From Hondaea fermentalgiana (Eukaryota > Sar > Bigyra > Thraustochytrida > Thraustochytriidae), in contig NPFB01000019.1 in NCBI GenBank assembly GCA_014084085.1, positions 552,349 to 603,202 on the forward strand: 50,854 nt of DNA, written 5' to 3'. The translations under genes and the position numbers were made by a program. Positions 1 to 10,800 of this stretch are shown in pieces. The notes below the pieces were generated by a model that worked only from the letters and a program-made list of their open reading frames with translations, was not told the DNA's origin and made no database searches. Position 1 is the first letter of the stretch; each line of letters begins with the position of its first letter.

Positions 1-53
<53 letters not shown>
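1..53. repeat. (CTTG)13 tetranucleotide microsatellite
   Basis: Thirteen perfect CTTG units fill the first 52 bases and probably continue beyond the window edge. The following 270 bases, up to the first gene, show no other element I can name. Confidence 0.97.
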
Positions 54-320
54 CTTATCGCTGGGTTTCAGCCGCCATGGCCGATGGGACTCTGACTCTT
101 ATATTGTTGATATTTACGTTCTCAAACATCGAATAACGCAAGGTGTGTACTCTATAGTATTTTAGTTTGGGAACGCAGTCTTCGTGGCGCGGTCCGGCAT
201 GGCATGCACAATGAACGATCCATAGCTCTCGCAAGCAGCGACAGGACAGCGAGTCGAGGGACGGAGCCTCCGAGATAAAGACTCCTGAATGCGGATACAT
301 ACCGCTGCATCGCAATAACC

Positions 321-1676
321 ATGAAACACACCATACGCCGCCGGGGTTCGTTTGCAAGCTTCTACAACGATCCGGATGAGCGCGACGACAGCTGGGACGA
401 GGAAAAGGAAAAAGCTCTCCATGAGCTGAGACGCACCCAGAAACTCGAAACGCCGGGTCGCAATGCGCTGAGACGCTTTGCGCGGAAGCACGAGGACGAC
501 CTCGACCCTTCCATTCTTGCGCGCACCCTCGGGTATGGCGACCCTGATACGGACGAGCATAAACGCCTCGCACGTCTCAGCTATCTTTTGGCAAAAAATT
601 CGAGACATGCACAGCAGCGAAGTAAAGCTGCGCAAAATTCGAAAGATACGCAAATGCATCAGAGACCTTCGGTGGATCCCGAGGCCGCACTTCGTGTGCA
701 GCGTCGCCGCGGCTACATTTATCCAGGGCGTCGACTTTCCAAACCTGTCGAACCCACAAACAACAGCGTCGAAAACGAAGAGCAAGCAAGCAGCGAATCG
801 TATGACCTGTCAGACGTCTTTTCTCCCATTGGCACCCCCGCTGGCCCTTCTAGCACAAAAAATCAGAAGCGAGGTACAGGAAGACGCCGAACAAAGAAAA
901 ATTCACCTCGGGTAGCCTCAGACGCAGTATTTCAAGCTGAGCTTGAAAAATTGCAACGCGAAGCTGCAGCAGAACAAGCGCGAATGGCTATCGCAATGTC
1001 ACAAGAGGAAACCTCTCGCACAGAAAGCAGATACGAGTCGATGCGAGAAGCTAGAGCAGCGTCCATGCGCCAATCCAGAAATTCTGTTGCGCGTCAGAGC
1101 ACCAGTGCCGCATCTCGAAGAAGCACACAAGCACTTCCTGTTGCCAAAGCAATCAAGACGGAGACCTCCACAACTATCGAGAGCAACGGACCAGAAACGC
1201 GAGAAAACAGGCCCACCAAAGTGCAGCGTCCCCAAAACGGACACAAAATCCCAAGTGGATCGAGCAAGCCATCAGATGAGGTTAAGGGCACTGGCGAAAT
1301 CCGCCTGCGATCTCTCGAAGTCGTGCACCGGATGCACGACGATGAACGTGAGAAACGAGAGCTTGCGCATAAGCAAGCGCTTCAATATGCGCAAGAGCGC
1401 CATGCTAAAGTGGAACATGCATTTCAGCGCGCACAAAAGCTTAAAAGCAAGCTCCGCGAGGCCATCAAGAGCATTGACGAGTCTGATCAAGGATCTATAA
1501 CTGCCAATGGAGACGCCAAGTGCACCTCGAACAACGAGTCAGCGCGCTCCCGTGTCTTGCAAATTGATCGAGGCTTGCCTGATGCTGCAGCAATAGGCTC
1601 TAGTACAATGGTCTCTCCAATGCTCGCCAAAACGCTGCGACACATCGAAGACACCCTTTGGACGCCGCTCTTTTAA
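321..1676 (+). CDS. Hypothetical basic protein with charged helical C-terminus (451 aa)
   Basis: I do not recognise this family. It is a complete 451-codon frame ending in TAA. The N-terminus is basic and holds an RRRGSF stretch at residues 6-11, which matches the protein kinase A consensus R-R-x-S-hydrophobic. Residues 15-90 are charged and rich in Asp, Glu and Arg. Residues 130-330 are low-complexity Ser/Arg/Thr/Gln sequence and probably disordered. Residues 200-230 and 335-390 are Glu/Arg/Ala/Gln-rich and likely helical or coiled-coil. There is no signal peptide or membrane segment. It converges on the Sfi1-like gene, with about 180 bases between the two stop codons. A cytoskeletal or scaffold role is possible but is only a guess from composition. 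The first ATG was taken as the start because no later Met has better support. Confidence 0.7.
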   Translation: MKHTIRRRGSFASFYNDPDERDDSWDEEKEKALHELRRTQKLETPGRNALRRFARKHEDDLDPSILARTLGYGDPDTDEHKRLARLSYLLAKNSRHAQQRSKAAQNSKDTQMHQRPSVDPEAALRVQRRRGYIYPGRRLSKPVEPTNNSVENEEQASSESYDLSDVFSPIGTPAGPSSTKNQKRGTGRRRTKKNSPRVASDAVFQAELEKLQREAAAEQARMAIAMSQEETSRTESRYESMREARAASMRQSRNSVARQSTSAASRRSTQALPVAKAIKTETSTTIESNGPETRENRPTKVQRPQNGHKIPSGSSKPSDEVKGTGEIRLRSLEVVHRMHDDEREKRELAHKQALQYAQERHAKVEHAFQRAQKLKSKLREAIKSIDESDQGSITANGDAKCTSNNESARSRVLQIDRGLPDAAAIGSSTMVSPMLAKTLRHIEDTLWTPLF

Positions 1677-1853
1677 AAAAAGCTTGTTTAGAATTCATCC
1701 TACTACATGTAAGCTATTATTTTACACAAAAGAAGAGAAGTGACCGAAATTTTCCAAAAGCAAGAGAGAGCACTTTCAGGGCATACTGACTGACTGACTT
1801 GGCGGGCAGTCAACTTTCTGTCATTCGCTGCGGCTAGAACATTGACAGTCAGG

Positions 1854-4800
1854 TTAGACTTCCTCCATGGACATATTCGAGAGCAGTGTGCTGCAAAAGC
1901 TCTCCCGCTCCACGCGACTAATATACGACAGCTGATGGACCTTGAGTTGCAGGAGTTCTGCCTCTTCTCGCATCGCTTTGAATTTCTTGTCTCGACGATG
2001 CGCTTTTCGCTGCGCCTGCTCTAGGCGCGATTGCAAATCAAAATTTGACGCCTCTAGCTCGTGCACGTACTCTTGGAGCTGACACAGCTCCTCACTTGCA
2101 GACAAAAGTACGCGAGACTTGCGCCGAAGCTCAGCGGCCTCTTCTTTTGCACGAATCAGCTGCAGCTCACAGCATTTGAGGGCACGCCGCTCTTCGTCCG
2201 ATTGCTGCTCCAGGGCCTCCGCTTCTTGTCCCCTAGTAAGCAATGCTTCGCGTAGGCGAGCATTGTCCTCCAACAAGGACTTGATCTTGCGTTTTGCGCG
2301 CTCTTTCACTTCACTCAGCGTACTTTCGGAAGCTTGCTGCACGAGCTGCATCTGATTCATCTCATTTTCCTTGTTTTGGAGCGCCGAGACCATTTGCACA
2401 CTCAGATTCTCCGAGACGAACTTGAACATGATCGCACGCACACGCTCCGTGTAAACTCGCCACAAAGTGAATGATCCTTGCAACGCCCTCCGCTCGCGCC
2501 GAAGGGCAAGCATTCGCAACGCGCGCCTTCCAGCTTGCAGTTTGCCCGTTCGCCATCGCCAATACACAAAAGCTCGCCCGAGCCTCGCGCGTTGGACCGT
2601 GTGTCGCAAACTCTTCGCCCGAGCACTTTCGGCCTTCCACACAGCAAAGGCTGCTCTAGCCCGCGCAGCGTCGCGACGACGCGCAGCAAGCGCGTAAAGC
2701 TTCATTGCTGTCGCACGTGTGTGCGCAAAGATCTGCCATGCCTCAAAATATCTCTGCAGACGCCGACGCGGTACAAGAACTCGTTCCCAAAAGAGAACCC
2801 GGGCCTGGAGCGTGCGCTCGCTGTACTTGCTTGACGCGCACCCGCACCTCCACTGCGAGAAAGCCACTCGCATATCCGATAGTTTCTTCTCCTCGGAGTG
2901 CCACACCCATCGCTGAAAGCAATCGCGCAATTGTGGGAGCGATCGAAGTCGCGCTGCGACGGACCACACAGCGTGCGCTCCCCGCGCCCGCCGTTTCATG
3001 ATCTGGCTTCGCTGCGCAACTACGCTTTGTTCTCGCCAAATTGCCATAGCGCGCATAAGCAGCACTTTCTGTCCTCCATCAGCGGCATACCCGCGTTGAC
3101 GCAGCAATCGTTGAACTGCATCGCAACGTTTCGTTTGCATTCTTACAAATCTGTGCCAATTGCGTAATGCGTTTCGCTTCACGACAGTCTGGGCCACACG
3201 CGCCCATCTCGCAAGAACTTCCATTGCGGTCTGTCTAGCGGTCGTCCTAGCACGCCACCAGTCGAGAGCCTGCTTGAGCAAATTCCGCGAGCGCCTACAT
3301 ACAAGACGGCCAAGCGCCCGGTGAGCGACTGCAGTCGCCTTCCACGCCACCCAAACAGCCTGTATTGTCAAAAGCCGCTCTGTGCGAGCCGACCGCTTCG
3401 CAGATCCTTGTGCAGACACGTCACGCAGCCATTGCGTGTGCCGCGCCCAGCCGGTAAAGGACCTTTGAAGAAGCCTCGCCTTTTCAGCACGTCGCCGTGC
3501 AACCGATTCCTTCAAACGAGCAAAGTGCAAACTTAGTGAAACTTTGCGTCGTAACATCTCGCTGTGCCGGCGAGACTCCTCAAATCCGCCCGACGTCAGC
3601 TCCAACATGCTGCAAAGTCTTGCCTTCGCCAGTCGATGACTGTGTGCGCGCCAACGAACAAAAGAGCTGCGGAGAAGATCGCGCTCGTCCTGGGCGAACA
3701 TGATGCGCTCAAAAGATGACAGCAAGTTCGCGCGTGAAGCGTATAAATTGCGATGTTGATGCAATTTGAAGAACCCTCGAAGAAGACGTGTGCGTCGTCC
3801 CCTCGTTCGGCAAATATTGGCCAGCTTGTGCAGGGCAAGCGCTTGTGCAGCGGCCTGCTTGTTTCGCAAGAGCAGCCTTCGAAGACGCTTCATGCCGACA
3901 TGCAATTGTACCCAGGCGTCGAAACAACGTTGCAAAAGCGCTGTTTCTCGCGATGCACAAAGCATCATGGACCAGCGCTCCTGAGCTCGCACCATCGTAC
4001 TGTGCGCTCGTAATTGTGAAAACCCTCGCACCAAGTCGGCTTTCTGCAGCTTGATGCGGGCGAGCCCGACCGGAAGCAGAGCCATTTCCACCCTTCGAGC
4101 CGAGGCTGCATGCGCAGCGAGAAGGGAAAAGGCATGTTGCAGCGCAAAGTGGGTGCTCGTCTTGCTGTGGAACCGTGCGATTAGAGAAACGAGGCTCACA
4201 CTTGCGCGAATGAGCTTCCACCTTTCCCAAAATGTTGCGTGCGTCTGCTCGCGGTCTGCTTGCGCTTCCGCATCGGCTTCATGCTGCGCCCTTGCGTACG
4301 CCAGCTCGCCTCTTGCTTCAGCTACGCCGCAAAGGAGAGCTGCAAACCCAGAACGAAGCAGTCGCGCTCGTCGTTGTGCAAGACACCGGCGCAGTTGCAA
4401 ACCTCTACGGGAGACGCGATTCATCCACTCGCGGCCCATAATGCCCCCTACACGTCGCAAAAACTGCTGCACGCGCATATCTGCGCCTTCTGAAAGTGTT
4501 TCGTGGGCAATGTCAACCGAAGCAACGATGCGACCTGACCGGTTTTCGATGTCATAAACAACGTGACCGCCGCGCGCGCGTGCCTTGTGGGCTCTCAATG
4601 CAATCTCCACACTGACTTTGGCGCGGTTCACGCCCGCAAGCATAGCTACATGTTTCTGAAGAGTCATTTCGGCTCCAAAAGTTGAGTTAGAGCATGCCAA
4701 GTCAATTACCTGAGACACGTCTTGGTTCGCCGAAGAGGCCCATCGGTTTGCCACAAGTTTGTAGAACGAGTCACGAAGGATGCGAGATGTGTAGGCTCTT

Positions 4801-7800
4801 TCCACGCGACGGAGCGCCTTTTCCAGAAGTTGACTTTGGTGCACATGCCGCGTCCAGACTCGAAATGCACTGTTGAGTTGCACACGCCGAAAGATCCCAA
4901 TGCATCGATACATTGCTTGCACGCGCTTCCGATCGCAAATCGTGAACTCTTTGAAAGCCGCAAAACCAAATTGAAGGTATCTCTGCCGCATTCGCGCATG
5001 CGCGAGGGTGAACACGCTCGAAAGGACGACTCGCCGATGCGAAAATGCAACCGACATCCATCGTACCCAAAACTGGCGGATCTGAGCCCGTTTCCAAAGC
5101 TTCCCAACCCGCTTGGAGGCGCGAGCTCGCTCGACGCGTCGCCATAGACGAGCCAATGCATCAGTGAGCAGAACACGCCTTGTAAAGTCAACGAGAGAGA
5201 TGGCGGCCCTTGCAATTTGATTCTCGGCACGTGTTCTGCTCGTCCATTGAGAAAATGACCACCGGAGAATGGACCTGCGCTCGCAACGAAGAATATGCAT
5301 TGCAAGAAGAACGGCTTTGCTCGAGTGCCGAGTGAACAGGCGCCAACGTCGCAGCGCCGAGCGCATCTGCACATGACTCCAGTCTTTGAGAACGCGCTGC
5401 AGCATCAAGTTGCGACGCTTCTTTGCTGTAATCAAAGTGGCCCACCGTTCCCACGCCAAATGTAAATGACGGCGCCAAAACGCTTGTGTCAGAGACGAGA
5501 GATGGTCTGCAAAGAGACACTCGCGTGTATGACATACAAGACGCGCCCACGCTCGACCTTGAAGGTCAAGCGTTCTAAATTTCACAAAGAGGGCCATAGC
5601 AAGCCTCTGCTTTTCACGCATTGCATGTCTAGACCGCAGCGCGACCATAGCTCGACGCTTGATTTGCAGATGCGCTCGACTCGCGATACTTTCCAAACGA
5701 GCAAAGAGAAAAGCGCGACGGCCAACGACGCTGGGTTTTTCGTACACACGATCTCGCCACACCTTGATTGCACGTCGCAGGGACAGCTCTTGTGCTCGAA
5801 TTGTGCTTCGCAGAAGGACGATACGTAGCGCGCGTTGCTCTTGCGCAATCAACATGCTCGCGCGCACCCACTGCGACAAGGCTTTCTGCTTTGCTCGCAT
5901 CTCGTTTCTGGTAAACACTGCGCGAAGTTTGCGATGACGTTCTGCGATAGATTCCCACTGCGAAAGTACACGTCGCGTGTCACGGGTGCGTTGGCGCTGC
6001 GAGAAGTCGGCCACAGAGAGGGAGAGCATGCACGATTTAAGCCAGGCCTCGAACACAGAACGCTCAAGACGCATTCGATGCCGCTCCGAGAAAGCTTCGA
6101 GCGCCTTCGACAGTCTCTGTGATTGACTTGCAGCGTCGTGCCAAGCCAGAAAATGAGACTTTAGACGGCTTGCATGGAACCGAGAATTTGCTCTTCGCGT
6201 TGCAAGCAGACGTTGCGATTGAGACGTCGCGGCTCCGACACGCCACGCGACAAAAGAACCCCGCAGAACCAGCACACGCTTCATTACCACGAAAGTGCGC
6301 CACTTGAGCCATGATGCCTGCATTTGGCCACGCGCAATTCGATTCACACATCGGACCAATTTAGTGGTTGCATAAGTGACCTTTTCAGTGAAACCATCCG
6401 TGTCATCATGCGGCACGGGAGCCGCGCATGCGATTGGCACGGCACTGAGCGTCATGAAGGCGCTCCTGATGCGACGCGTTTGCACGCGAGAAAGTACGCC
6501 AAGCAACACTGCTGCGCTTCTGCCCTGAAAGCGGGTCAAAACGACACGATCGCGCCAACGCATAAAACTCTGTGCAACAGGGCGAGTGCGACCCCAGACT
6601 CTCCAAAGTCGCTTCAGGGCTTTCTCCTGATATTGAGAGCGCTTGATGGCTTGATCCCAGCGTGAAAAAGCCAAGCGCAAAGAGTGTCTGCACGAGAAAC
6701 TAAGAGCGCGCTTCATCGCGGAGCGCATTGCAGACTGTTGAAGCGACACGGACCGTAGTTGTTGCCACGCGCTCGACATAAGCGCAAAGTAGTGACGACG
6801 CAACAACCTTTCAACAAGCGATTGGCGCCGCGCACGTCGCGTCAGCGCTTCAAAAGCGTTACGCTTTTCGCGAATGGTGTAGCGAGAAAGTGCTCGCGCC
6901 ACAGATCTCATCCCGTGTTCGATAGACCGCTGATCAGCAATGTTCCGGCGCCACAATGTAAAGGAGGACCGACACACCTTACGGCGATATAGCCTTTCAA
7001 GTCGTCGAGCAGCAATGGCGATCTCGCGCATCTTGTGCTCATTTGCTTGCATCGACAAGCGAGTTTGTGTTTTCCAGACGTAGAGTGCAGACTTTATGCT
7101 ATGCCTCTCTAATCGTTTCGTGATTCGCGCAAGCAGGTCTGCACGGCGCGAAAGCATTGCGTGCTCTCTCAGCTTTCGCAGAGCTTCGGCGGAAGAAGCT
7201 CGCGATGATCGAAGCGCTCGTTGCAGAATGTATCGACGAAACGCACGTCTACTCTGAACGAAAGATTTCCATTGCTCAAAGCAACGGGTCGCTTGTCGGC
7301 TGCGCCAGCGTTTCACCGCAACAGCAAGTGTCGTAGAGCGACCGCGATCCCGACGCACAAGGTCGGACCACTTCCTCCACGCCTTTGCTTGGCGCTGCAA
7401 GACCCATCTTCGGAAAATGCGGCGCAGCATTGTGCCTGCGTATCGCTCCTGTCGTCCGCGTATGGTAGCCTGATTCCATTGGCGAAACGCTTTGGCGCAA
7501 CGGAGTGTACGCCACTGCATAATCGCCCTATCAGCAGCAGCCTCGCGGCGCATGTGCGCGCGCAAGCTTGAAAATGCGGATCTCAGGTGGAAATGGCGAA
7601 TGGAAAGAAGTGCTCGTTGCCATCGTTGTGCCAACTGAGCTCGCCAGACGGCCCATCTGCCGAGTCTGCGCATGGCGTCGCGGAGCACTACACGATGTCG
7701 AAGCTTGAAAAGACTCTCCAAGCGTCGTTGAACCAGCACATGCTGCTGGAGCTTTTCCCAGCCCAAGCGCAAAGAAGCGTGCATGAGACGCCACAACCCG

Positions 7801-10800
7801 TGCTTGATCATTTGAAATCCGTGTGCAAGCCTTTGGCTGGTTCTTGTGTGACTCTGCAATTTCTGGAAAGCAACTCGTAGACGCAAGCCCTGCCAACGAC
7901 GAAAGACGCGGCCGAGGAGCACTCCGCGCCTCGAGGTAGCTCGTGCAGAGGCAGACCAAAGGCGGAAGTGACGAAGCGCCAGCTTGCGCAATGCTCGGGT
8001 GACAAGTCTTCTCAGAAGGATTCGTCTTTGCGTTTCCAGGTCCAGCTGAGAATGCCATCGGGCGAAAGCTGATGCGCACTGCTGTTGTTTCCACTTTTCA
8101 AGGGCGGTTTCGAGAATCATTGCTGAGCGTGTCTTGGCGCGCCACGTGCAAAACGCCAAGCGCAGACGTCGTTGCACCCACTGACGACATACGCGACGCA
8201 TGCGCTCGACGCGTGAGTGAGAGTGATACGCAGTGATCGCCAACGAACGAAAGGCTCGCGCTAGCGCCAGCTTTCTCCATCTTCCCATTGTGCGACGGAC
8301 GAGACGCTCCACTTGCAGAGCACGAGTGCAGGCAAGTTGCCATCGCTGAATGGCTTCACGACAGCGACGCTGCGCCTGGTTGCGCCACTGCAAAAGTACT
8401 GTGCGCGCTGCAGCGTTCTTGACGGCTTCCCGCGACACGCCTTTGGCAGCGGCAATTTTCCACTGATTCATAGCTGCGACAAGACGAGTACGCTGCCAGC
8501 GATGAACGCAGCGAAACAAACGATGACTGGCCGATTGAGAAGCTAAAGCTTGCTGCGAGTATTTTGTCCATGCTGTGAACGCCCGTGCTTTCTCCAAATT
8601 ACCTAGGCGCAAAAGGATCTTTTGTAGCATTCTACGTAAGCTTTCCTGTTCACGTGCGTGCCGCTGCAACGACAGGAAGGCACGAGCCTGATGCAACCGA
8701 GCCATCCGCAACAGGCTTTTTCGGACGAGAAAATGTTGTCGCTTGGCTCTGTTCACGGATTGCTTCCATTTGAGAAATGCTTCGAACACGTCGGTTTGGG
8801 TTTTCTCGAGACGCATAAAATGCTGCCAAAGTTGGACGGCCGCTCGAGTCTTCGCTTCAGCACGCGCGTCATGATCTACCCAGCGCGCATGGAACAATAC
8901 CAACTGCCATCTTGAAAACGCGCTGTGTAGATTTTCAGACCTCCACTTGCCCACTGCAGCTGCAAGAAGATTTGCGCCTCCAGAGAGAGACTGTTTTCGC
9001 GTCAATACCTCTCGACGAAGACTGTCAAACGCGCGAGCAAGAGCAGCATTTTGCCATCGACGAACTATACGTGCGACCTGCTTGCTCGCTCGCTCTTGCA
9101 TACGCACACTTTCTGTATGACTACGCAGTGCAACCCAACCTTGTGCGAGTAAAGACCTCGACCATCGGGAGAGTGCGCCTTGTAAAATCCATGCAGACCT
9201 TTCTGCCAGGACGCGTTGAGAGCGAACAAAAGTTCTCAGCCTTTCAAATGCACGGTGAAGCGCTCCCTGACGCCACGTGCGCCATACAACAATGATCGTG
9301 GCCACCTTGGTCTTGGATTGCATTTCTTTCGTCAAAACGCTGACTTCAGTCTGTTTGGTCCTTATAGGCAGATGATGGTCACGAACATCACCACTGCGAA
9401 CAGTGCGTACGGGGGCAATTGACGAAATTTTTACTTGTTGTGCGTGACCTCGAAGTTTGCGCATCGCGCTCGCCATGTAAATACACCTCGAGCGCCGTGA
9501 CAAGGTCCGAGCGCCAAGTTTTTGTATCTTTGCTTGATACCAGCGCTGCATAGCGAAACGATGCATTTTCTGAAACGCACTCCTGAGGGCACGAGTCTCC
9601 GTATGGGTTTTGCGCAAGAGAATTCGCTCAAGAAGAAGTGGGCCCAACTGCGAGTGACTTTGAGCGTGTTGACTTGAACCTGATGCCTTTGTACGTTGCC
9701 GAAACGCATCCATGCCAGCCCGAAGTGAGTAGAAACGTCTCCGCGTGAGCAAGAGAGCAATCCGATGGCCTCTGTGAACTTGCTCAAGTCTGCGCACCGC
9801 AAATGTGGTGCACGTCTCCTCGATCGAGTCTGTCAGCAGCCGCGTCCGCCGCTCGGCACGCAGCAAATCCCAACGACGGAAAATTTGAAAGGACCGAGCC
9901 TGCGCATGTAATTCGACGTTTGCAAGGAGCATGTGAAAGGCACGTTGTTTGCGGCGTCGCTCAAAGCTGCGCAAGGCGCCGCAAAGAAGCGAGAGACCGG
10001 TATGCTGCAGCGTGTACACCTTGCCCAACTCAGTCCTTTGAACGCGAGCTCGAACGGCTGCAAGGACTTTGCGCGTCCTACGCAAAGCCTTGTTGGCGTC
10101 ATCGATGCCAGCTTCAGCACGCGGATCGGTCGAGAGGGCTCGAAAGCCCGCCGCCAGCATTCGCAAACGCTTGACGCGAAATGCTAACCGTAACACCTCT
10201 CTGCGTCTCTGCGCGCTTGCTGCAGCGCGATGTTGCCTATTCGTTGCAGCATCGCGAAGTTTGTGCAAAGCACGAAAGACCGCAAGTTTGTGTTTGCGTG
10301 CGACCAGTTGGATGAGAATAACGTGCGCCAGTTGATGCTTGAAGCGCTCAAAACCCTGGACTCTGAGATCGCTCTCAGAGGCGCGGAGGAGGCGCGTGAA
10401 GCTATTGCGAAGCATCCGACTTCGCCACCTGCAGAGCACGCCCTTGACCAGACGAGCGCCTGCGCGTGATCGTCTCTCCTGGGTGTGTTCTTGCCTTAAA
10501 CTGGGCGCCGGCGAAGCCGAGGGAGACGCCCCGTATCCGTCCTGGTTCACATGCTGAAGTGCACGAAATCCTCGGCCCATGAGCATGCGTAGTCGTCGTT
10601 CCTCAGACCTGGCAAGCATTTGCACGCCTGCACGGATTGCCATGCGTGTACGCTCTTCGAGAGCAAGCTCAATCTGTGCACGCAGGCGATCTGTTGCTGC
10701 GGCCGCTACAGCAGAGGACTGTGTGCTTCGAGAGTATGTCGAGGCAGGCCCTGCAAGAACAGATGTGGCGGACGAGACATTGTCAATGCCACTTTGAGAT

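Noticed and set aside
162..785. 207-codon antisense frame at the left end
   Set aside because: It overlaps the 321-1676 gene and has no recognisable domain; the sense protein has clearer charged and helical organisation.
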